A stretch of DNA of 64,000 nt. Origin: Paenibacillus sp. FSL R7-0273. GTDB lineage: Bacteria > Bacillota > Bacilli > Paenibacillales > Paenibacillaceae. The first letter of the stretch is position 1, and every line of letters begins with the position of its first letter. The notes under the pieces are model-generated. The model saw only the letters and a program-made list of their open reading frames with translations, did no database searches and was not told the DNA's origin. The position numbers and the translations under genes were made by a program. Location of the stretch: positions 1,685,501-1,749,500 of the forward strand of contig NZ_CP009283.1 in assembly GCF_000758625.1 (NCBI RefSeq). The letters run 5' to 3'. Shown one piece after another: positions 58,691 through 64,000 of this stretch.

Positions 58691-60564
58691 ACAAGAGGAT
58701 CTTCAGAGCATGCATAGCATGGATCATATTCTCATTGCTGGTGCTTCCGTTCGGTAGTATCGGTGTATCGGCAGCTGCAGCCTTAACGGCCGGCCTGGAG
58801 GTAGATCATAATACAGCAGCAATCAAGGTTACCAGTACAGCCAATGAGCAGGACACAGTAACGGTATTGATTATGCAAAAGCAGACCGGGTCCATCGCCT
58901 ATGTGGATCAGGCTGAGCTTAAAAACGGACAGCACACCTTCCAGACCGTGCTTCCAAAGGGAGAGTATTACGGCTCCGTGAGCTCGGCCGGCAGCGGGAA
59001 GGCAGAGCTGCAGGCTTTCACGGTTGAGCATACCGAGACGATAACGGGCTTCAGGCCCTTGCAGGCTATTACAGTCGCCAAAGGCGGCAAGCTTGTACTG
59101 CCCGGCTCCGTTATTGCTGTATTCGACAGCGGGGCTAACCGGGAGGTAGGGGTGAAATGGTCCGGAGTGCCGGATACCGGTACAGCCGGCCAATTCACGG
59201 TTACCGGTAATGTGAACGGAAGCCCCAAAACCGTGGAGCTGGTGGTAAAGGTCGGCGGCGGGACAGCGCCGACACCAACACCGACTCCAACATCAACACC
59301 GGCGCCGACCGCCACACCTGCAGCGACACCGCCGCCGTTGCCAGGCGGACAGACCGGAGCAGCAGCGACGCCGAAGCCTTCACCTGCAGCAGCAGGCTCT
59401 GCCATCACGCTGACTGCCGTGCTTGATCCGGCAACGGCTGTCGCGAAGGCAGAGGTTTCTGCAGCAGCCGTCAGCACAGCCTTGTCCAAAGCGGCAGCGG
59501 ATGCTAGAGGAATCAGGACTGTGGAGATCATTATAACGCAGGCAGAAGGAGCCAAGGCGTATGAGCCGGTGCTGCCGGCCAGCCTGTTTGCAGGAGATCC
59601 GAAGCAGGTGATCCGGCTGGTTACTCCGGTTGGAACTGTCGAGCTGCCCGGGAATATGTTCGAAGCTGCGCTTACAGCAGGCAGCTCCACTGTTTCCGTG
59701 GTTATCGGCTTAGCGGATGCGACGGCAATAATTGAACCGTCGCTGAGAGAAAGCGCCAGCGGTAAACCGGTCATCGAGCTGACTGCGAAGGTTGACGGTG
59801 CAGCCATTGAATGGAGCAACAAAAATGCACCGGTTAAAGTATCTGTTCCATACACACCTAAGCAGGACGAACTTAACAGCGGTGAACATCTCGTAGTCTG
59901 GTATATTGATCCGGCGGAGAAGGCAGCCAAGATACCTAATACCAGATTTGACGCGGCGGCAGGGAGGGTAACCTTTAGTACCACGCACTTCAGCAAGTTT
60001 GCCGTTTCCTATGCTTTCAAGACTTTTGCTGATGCTGCAAAATTTACATGGGCGCAGCAATCCATAGAAGCACTGGCCTCCAAAGGGGTAATTAACGGGA
60101 TTTCGGATACGTCCTTTGCCCCCGAAGCGAACATTACCCGGGCGGATTTCCTGGTTATTCTGGTAAGAAGCCTGGGACTTACAGCCAGCTTCAATGAACA
60201 TTTCAGCGATGTTAGTCCTGCGAAATACTACTATGAAGCGCTGGGGATTGCCAGGGAGCTGGGGATCACAGACGGAGCGGGCAATAACCTCTTCAAGCCG
60301 GATACGCCAATCTCCCGCCAGGAGCTGATGGTTCTCGGCAGCAGAGCCCTTTCGCTTAGCGGGGCGACAATGCCGGCGGGCAGCGCTGACGATATCCTTA
60401 ATTTTAGCGACCGGGTCAAGCTTGCAGCTTATGCGGTGGAGGATGTGGCCGCGATGGTGAAGGAAGGGATCGTCAGCGGCAGCGGCAGCAAGCTCAATCC
60501 GCATGCTAATGCGACCAGAGCAGAAGCTGCGGTTATTGTGTACAGGATTATGAATAAGCTGTAA
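58687..60564 (+). CDS. SLH-anchored surface protein without a recognised catalytic domain
   Basis: 625 residues, ATG overlapping the lyase stop (ATGA). Signal peptide (about 1-29); a beta domain (about 35-190) with an IPT-like ITGFRPLQAITV stretch; a Thr/Pro-rich linker (about 195-230); an Ala-rich domain (about 235-440) ending in TTHFSKFAVSY, similar to the ZU5/SLH-adjacent domains of other surface proteins; and three SLH repeats (about 445-625, TFADAAKFTWAQQSIEALAS). It should bind the cell wall. Co-translation with the pectinases suggests a docking or substrate-holding role; this is inference. Confidence 0.88.
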   Translation: MNKRIFRACIAWIIFSLLVLPFGSIGVSAAAALTAGLEVDHNTAAIKVTSTANEQDTVTVLIMQKQTGSIAYVDQAELKNGQHTFQTVLPKGEYYGSVSSAGSGKAELQAFTVEHTETITGFRPLQAITVAKGGKLVLPGSVIAVFDSGANREVGVKWSGVPDTGTAGQFTVTGNVNGSPKTVELVVKVGGGTAPTPTPTPTSTPAPTATPAATPPPLPGGQTGAAATPKPSPAAAGSAITLTAVLDPATAVAKAEVSAAAVSTALSKAAADARGIRTVEIIITQAEGAKAYEPVLPASLFAGDPKQVIRLVTPVGTVELPGNMFEAALTAGSSTVSVVIGLADATAIIEPSLRESASGKPVIELTAKVDGAAIEWSNKNAPVKVSVPYTPKQDELNSGEHLVVWYIDPAEKAAKIPNTRFDAAAGRVTFSTTHFSKFAVSYAFKTFADAAKFTWAQQSIEALASKGVINGISDTSFAPEANITRADFLVILVRSLGLTASFNEHFSDVSPAKYYYEALGIARELGITDGAGNNLFKPDTPISRQELMVLGSRALSLSGATMPAGSADDILNFSDRVKLAAYAVEDVAAMVKEGIVSGSGSKLNPHANATRAEAAVIVYRIMNKL

Positions 60565-60587
60565 ATTGAATGTTTGGGAGAACTTAT

Positions 60588-60618
60588 CCGCCTCCGTGTC
60601 TGGGGGCGGTTTTTTTTG
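60588..60618 (+). terminator. terminator of the pectin operon
   Basis: CCGCCTCC (60588-60595) pairs with GGGGGCGG (60602-60609, one G:U pair), followed by eight T residues. Confidence 0.88.
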
Positions 60619-60709
60619 TTTGGGAAATTATACTAGTGATCATCAGACAGACTTGATAGCACGCTTTTATGAATTCGTTGATATACATAGCCCTTATGAT
60701 GAATTCTCA

Positions 60710-60913
60710 GAAAGTGAGCGGGGCGTCGGCAACAACGGTATAAATCCCGTTGTTTGGCTGGAAAGTGAGCGGAGTGGCGGCAACAACGGTATAAATCCCG
60801 TTGTTTGGCTGGAAAGTGAGCGGAGTGGCGGCAACAACGGCAAAAATCCCGTTGTTTGGCTGGAAAGTGAGCGGAGTGGCGGCAACAACGGTATAAATCC
60901 CGTTGTTTGGCCG
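60710..60913. repeat. tandem 51-bp hairpin repeat array (family C)
   Basis: Four units start at 60710, 60761, 60812 and 60863, exactly 51 bases apart, with a partial fifth. Each begins GAAAGTGAGCGGAGTGGCGG, then CAACAACGG-tataaat-CCCGTTGTTTG, whose arms pair as a hairpin. The opening GAAAGTGrGCGGArTG is nearly the same as in family A 33 kb away, with the same period but a different hairpin. The 60565-61180 gap otherwise holds the terminator before it and control motifs after it. Confidence 0.85.
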
Positions 60914-61021
60914 GAAAGTATGCGGACATTCGCCTTGCGCACAAACTTGAGAGGGTTCCAGTATATAAACCGGGCCTCAAGTAAGCCGGAATGTTCACCC
61001 GATGGAGTGATTTTTTTCTAA

Positions 61022-61066
61022 CCTTAAGTTTGCCCGTACAATCCCTTAAGTTTCCCGGTTTATGAC
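61022..61066. promoter_or_regulatory. paired ~22-base-spaced motif upstream of GH43
   Basis: CCTTAAGTTTGCCC (61022-61035) and CCTTAAGTTTCCCGGTTTA (61044-61062) start 22 bases apart. A closely similar pair occurs upstream of the lipoprotein gene at 62775-62818. Two-turn spacing suits AraC-type binding, so this is a candidate activator site. Confidence 0.55.
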
Positions 61067-61122
61067 CGTGCGGTGCTAATGTATCCTAGCCATATGCGCT
61101 TGCGCTGAGGTATCATTCATCA

Positions 61123-61136
61123 TGATAACGCTTACG
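61123..61136 (+). promoter_or_regulatory. cre-like box before GH43
   Basis: TGATAACGCTTACG matches the cre consensus at 12 of 14 positions, 45 bases before the GH43 start. Confidence 0.4.
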
Positions 61137-61180
61137 ATCCGTTGCTGATACGGAATCAATGACAATGGAGGTTTATAACG

Positions 61181-62773
61181 ATGATCCATAATCCTGTACT
61201 CAAAGGGTTCAACCCTGATCCATCCATGCTGCGGGTAGGTGATGATTATTATATCGCCACTTCGACCTTCGAATGGGCCCCCGGTGTGCAGATTCACCAT
61301 TCCAGGGATTTGGTCAACTGGCGCCTGCTGACCCATCCGCTGACCCGGCCGAGCCAGCTTGATCTGATCGGCGTCCCCAACTCAGGCGGTGTCTGGGCAC
61401 CGTGTCTCAGCCATGACGGCGAGAAATTCTACCTGATCTATTCCAATGTTAAAAGCATGACGGGTGTGTACAAAGACACGCCTAATTACCTGGTGACCGC
61501 CGCCAGCATCGAGGGACCGTGGTCGGAGCCGGTCTATCTGAACAGCAGCGGGTTTGACCCGTCCCTGTTTCATGATGAAGACGGCCGCAAGTGGCTGCTT
61601 AACATGGTCTGGGATCACCGTAAAGGCAAGAACCGGTTCCATGGCATTCATCTACAGGAATACAGCGTAGCGGAGGAGAAGCTCGTTGGCACAGCCAAGC
61701 TGATCTTTACAGGAACAGAGCTTGGATGTACAGAGGGACCCCACGTGTACAAAAAGGGCGGTTATTACTATTTAATGCTGGCAGAAGGCGGTACCGGCTA
61801 TAGTCATGCCGTTACGGTTGCCCGTTCAGCCAAGCTGGACGGCCCGTATGAAGTCGACCCTGTGAATCCCATCCTGACCTCCAAGGGCAAGCCGGAGCTG
61901 GCTCTGCAAAAAGCGGGGCACGGCAGTCTGATTGAGACACAGACAGGGGAGTGGTTTCTGGCCCATTTATGCGCCAGACCGCTGAACGAAGCCGGTGAAT
62001 GCAGCCTGGGACGGGAGACGGCACTCCAGCGCTGCAGCTGGACGGAAGATGGATGGCTTAGAGTAGCAGACCCTGCCATGAGTCCGCAGACAGCGGTCCA
62101 GCCGCCGGATTTGCCGCCGCATGTGTTCGCGGCTGAAGAAGCCTGTGATCCTTTTGAGTCTGAGCGGCTGTCTGTTCACCTCAGCACGCTCCGCGATTAT
62201 CCGGACGGGAGCTGGCTGTCGCTCACTGAACGCCCGGGCTGGCTGCGGCTGCAGGGGCGGGAGTCCCTGAATTCGCTGCACCGCCAGAGCCTTGCAGCCA
62301 GACGGCTGGAGTCCTTTCATGCCTCTTTTGAGACCTGCATGGAATTTCAGCCTGAGCACTTTCAGCAAATGGCCGGACTGGTTGCGTATTACAACACTGA
62401 AAGCAATTATTATCTGCATATGACTGCAGATGAGGAGAAGGGTACGGTTCTTCAGCTCAGCTCTACGGTGCAGGGGCGTTATGATGAATGTCTTCAGGAG
62501 CCGCTGGCTCTGAACGGAATCACACGGCTCGGACTGAAGGTTGTTTTTGACGGACCGGGGCTTCAATTCTATTATTCGCTTGACGGGGAGGAGTGGCAGA
62601 GCATAGGGCCCAAGCTGGATGCCGGCAGGCTGTCCGATGAAGCCGCGACCATAGGCGAGAACGGCTATTTCCGTTCCTGGGGCTTTACGGGAACCTTCGT
62701 AGGCCTGTGCGTCCAGGATCTGTCAGGCGGGCGCAGGCATGCTGATTTCGATTATTTCTCAGTACAGCAATAA
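61181..62773 (+). CDS. xynB: GH43 beta-xylosidase/alpha-L-arabinofuranosidase
   Basis: 530 residues, no signal peptide, behind TGGAGG. The five-bladed propeller opens with NPVLKGFNPDPSMLRVGDDYY (general base Asp13, split here between NPDPS and the rest), with Asp126 in SGFDPSLFHDEDG and the acid Glu185 in CTEGPHVYK. A C-terminal beta-sandwich (about 320-530) is that of GH43 xylosidases, completing the active site. It should release xylose or arabinose from imported xylo-oligosaccharides. The next gene encodes a binding lipoprotein 144 bases downstream, sharing a control motif. Confidence 0.92.
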   Translation: MIHNPVLKGFNPDPSMLRVGDDYYIATSTFEWAPGVQIHHSRDLVNWRLLTHPLTRPSQLDLIGVPNSGGVWAPCLSHDGEKFYLIYSNVKSMTGVYKDTPNYLVTAASIEGPWSEPVYLNSSGFDPSLFHDEDGRKWLLNMVWDHRKGKNRFHGIHLQEYSVAEEKLVGTAKLIFTGTELGCTEGPHVYKKGGYYYLMLAEGGTGYSHAVTVARSAKLDGPYEVDPVNPILTSKGKPELALQKAGHGSLIETQTGEWFLAHLCARPLNEAGECSLGRETALQRCSWTEDGWLRVADPAMSPQTAVQPPDLPPHVFAAEEACDPFESERLSVHLSTLRDYPDGSWLSLTERPGWLRLQGRESLNSLHRQSLAARRLESFHASFETCMEFQPEHFQQMAGLVAYYNTESNYYLHMTADEEKGTVLQLSSTVQGRYDECLQEPLALNGITRLGLKVVFDGPGLQFYYSLDGEEWQSIGPKLDAGRLSDEAATIGENGYFRSWGFTGTFVGLCVQDLSGGRRHADFDYFSVQQ

Positions 62774-62774
62774 A

Positions 62775-62818
62775 CCGTAAAAATGCCCTAGTGACCCCCT
62801 TAAATCTCCCGGTTTAAC
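62775..62818. promoter_or_regulatory. paired motif upstream of the last binding lipoprotein
   Basis: CCGTAAAAATGCCC (62775-62788) and CCTTAAATCTCCCGGTTTAA (62798-62817) start 23 bases apart, matching the pair upstream of GH43 in order, composition and spacing. A shared regulator for both units is inferred. Confidence 0.55.
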
Positions 62819-62821
62819 AAA

Positions 62822-62835
62822 TGTAAGCGTTACTA
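62822..62835 (+). promoter_or_regulatory. cre-like box before the last lipoprotein gene
   Basis: TGTAAGCGTTACTA matches the cre consensus at 13 of 14 positions, about 80 bases before the start codon. Confidence 0.5.
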
Positions 62836-62917
62836 TATCCTTTAGGTAAGCGGATTCGAAGAAATAGCTAACCAAGCGGATACGCATTAGATTTCCTAAG
62901 TATGAGGGGGATAACAG

Positions 62918-64000
62918 ATGGTTTCACGCAAGCAATTATTTAACCTTACCCTGGCCGGAATGTTAAGCATCGGCATACTCTCAGCCTGCGGCTCGAACGG
63001 CAACAGCGGAAATGGTGCCCCGGGCGGTACTCCGGCGGACGGGGCAGCGGCTACTGCCGCTGCAGATACTCCGGCCACAGACGGAACAGACAGTGCAAAG
63101 ACCGTTGATCTGAATGTCTGGTGGGTGAACAGCGGCTTTAAAGGCATTGATAAAGACAGCCCGCTGTATAAGGATTATGCAGAAAGATTAGGCGTGGGTG
63201 TGATCAGCCCCTATGTGGAATGGAACGGCGGTACCGAGTACCTCAACCAGCTGAACCTGAAAATTGCCGCAGGCGAAATTCCGAATCTGTTCCAGCCATG
63301 GAACGGGATTGAGAACGATCTGGCCAAGAACGGCGCCATTGCCGATCTGACCGAGCTGCTGCCGGAATACGCCCCGAATATGTGGAAGCTGGTTCCGGAG
63401 GATGTCTGGAATGTAATCAAAGCGAATGATCCTACCGGACAGGGGCATATTTACTGGATTCCCAGTGTGAATGCTTATGAGAAAACAACAGGACTGATCC
63501 GCAAGGACTGGCTGGATAATCTGGGCCTGCAGATGCCAACGACACAGGAAGAATACGTAAAGGTACTGAAAGCGTTTAGGGATCAGGACCCGAACGGCAA
63601 CGGCAAAGCGGACGAGGTTCCGACCGGCGGCCGTGAGAATGCCCGCTGGATGGATCACCTGTTCAATGAATACGGTGTAGCGATTGTTGAGGGCTACCCC
63701 GACTGGGATGTGTACGACGGGGAGCTGACTTACGCCGCGGTTACACAGAATATGAAGGATGCCCTGGCCTTTATTCATACGCTGTATCAGGATAAGCTGC
63801 TCGATCAGGAAACGTTCCTGAACGATAAGTCTGCCTGGGACGGGAAAATCTATTCCGGCGTTGTGGGCAACTACTACCACTGGGGTGAAGGGGTCTATGG
63901 CTTCCTCGCCAGCATTGAGCAGGCAACCGGCGCCAAGGCTGACTATTCCGTCCTTCCGGTTCTGGAAGCACCAGGGTATGAAGGCAAAGGCTTTATCTCG
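62918..64000 (+). CDS. extracellular solute-binding lipoprotein, partial
   Basis: 361 codons are visible before the window ends, so the C-terminus is missing. ATG 62918 follows GAGGGGGA. A lipoprotein signal peptide ends at Cys24 (LSACGS), then a long Gly/Ala/Thr-rich tether (about 25-60) and a family 1-type binding domain starting VDLNVWWVNSGFKG. An IRKDWLDNLGLQMPTTQEEY stretch and DPNGNGKADEVPTG are typical of LplA-type proteins for oligosaccharides. Permease genes are expected beyond the window. Adjacent GH43 suggests xylo- or arabino-oligosaccharides. Confidence 0.92.
   Translation, partial: MVSRKQLFNLTLAGMLSIGILSACGSNGNSGNGAPGGTPADGAAATAAADTPATDGTDSAKTVDLNVWWVNSGFKGIDKDSPLYKDYAERLGVGVISPYVEWNGGTEYLNQLNLKIAAGEIPNLFQPWNGIENDLAKNGAIADLTELLPEYAPNMWKLVPEDVWNVIKANDPTGQGHIYWIPSVNAYEKTTGLIRKDWLDNLGLQMPTTQEEYVKVLKAFRDQDPNGNGKADEVPTGGRENARWMDHLFNEYGVAIVEGYPDWDVYDGELTYAAVTQNMKDALAFIHTLYQDKLLDQETFLNDKSAWDGKIYSGVVGNYYHWGEGVYGFLASIEQATGAKADYSVLPVLEAPGYEGKGFIS

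Noticed and set aside
58968..59996. 342-codon antisense open frame opposite the SLH protein
   Set aside because: Low-complexity Ala/Val/Thr sequence caused by the reverse of the Pro/Thr/Ala-rich linker.

Overview
The window looks like a chromosomal segment of a Paenibacillus-like member of the Bacillota. The support is indirect: strong AGGAGG-type ribosome binding sites with many TTG/GTG starts, secreted proteins ending in three S-layer homology (SLH) repeats, several YesM/YesN and AraC regulators next to LplABC-type sugar importers, many plant-polysaccharide enzymes, and arrays of intergenic hairpin repeats. No rRNA, tRNA, CRISPR, phage or transposase gene was seen.

Layout. 1-5.3 kb: a beta-glucoside module with a divergent GntR/UTRA regulator, PTS EIIBCA, GH1 6-phospho-beta-glucosidase and a HAD phosphatase. 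The promoter carries an operator inside its spacer and two cre-like boxes. 5.4-9.7 kb: a very large SLH-anchored protein with two purple-acid-phosphatase-type domains. 9.8-21.2 kb: a GHKL kinase/LytTR regulator pair divergent from a probable operon encoding a lipoprotein, a domain-permuted membrane GH3, a small membrane protein, GH2, GtrA-like protein, GT2 glycosyltransferase and UDP-galactopyranose mutase. This is the best candidate for an undescribed system, probably making or remodelling a galactofuranose-containing surface glycan. 21.3-26.5 kb: an XRE-methyltransferase fusion, a DUF1349 protein, a GH28-like enzyme and a YczE-type membrane protein.

26.5-28.2 kb: an intergenic zone with three tandem repeat arrays (51, 52 and 45 bp) around one small acidic protein gene. 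28.2-32.1 kb: a YitT protein, an orphan DapB-like reductase, and an MFS pump with its TetR regulator behind a promoter/operator.

32.2-64 kb is a glycan-uptake and degradation region. A six-gene minus-strand block (AraC, YesM, YesN, binding lipoprotein, two permeases) diverges from a cytoplasmic GH116-like enzyme with CBM6 and CBM32-like modules. A plus-strand block then has a membrane AraC regulator translationally coupled to a binding lipoprotein, two permeases and a second, paralogous binding lipoprotein. Next comes a pectin operon: multidomain pectin methylesterase, PL1-type pectate lyase and an SLH protein with no recognised catalytic domain. A fourth repeat array separates it from a GH43 xylosidase/arabinofuranosidase and a binding lipoprotein cut by the window end; both have a shared ~22-bp-spaced motif upstream.

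Overall logic: extracellular pectin and hemicellulose are attacked at the surface, oligosaccharides enter through ABC importers under AraC/two-component control, and cytoplasmic GH116, GH43, GH28 and GH1 enzymes finish the job. cre-like boxes suggest CcpA-type carbon catabolite control. All assignments are from reading the sequence; no database search was run.
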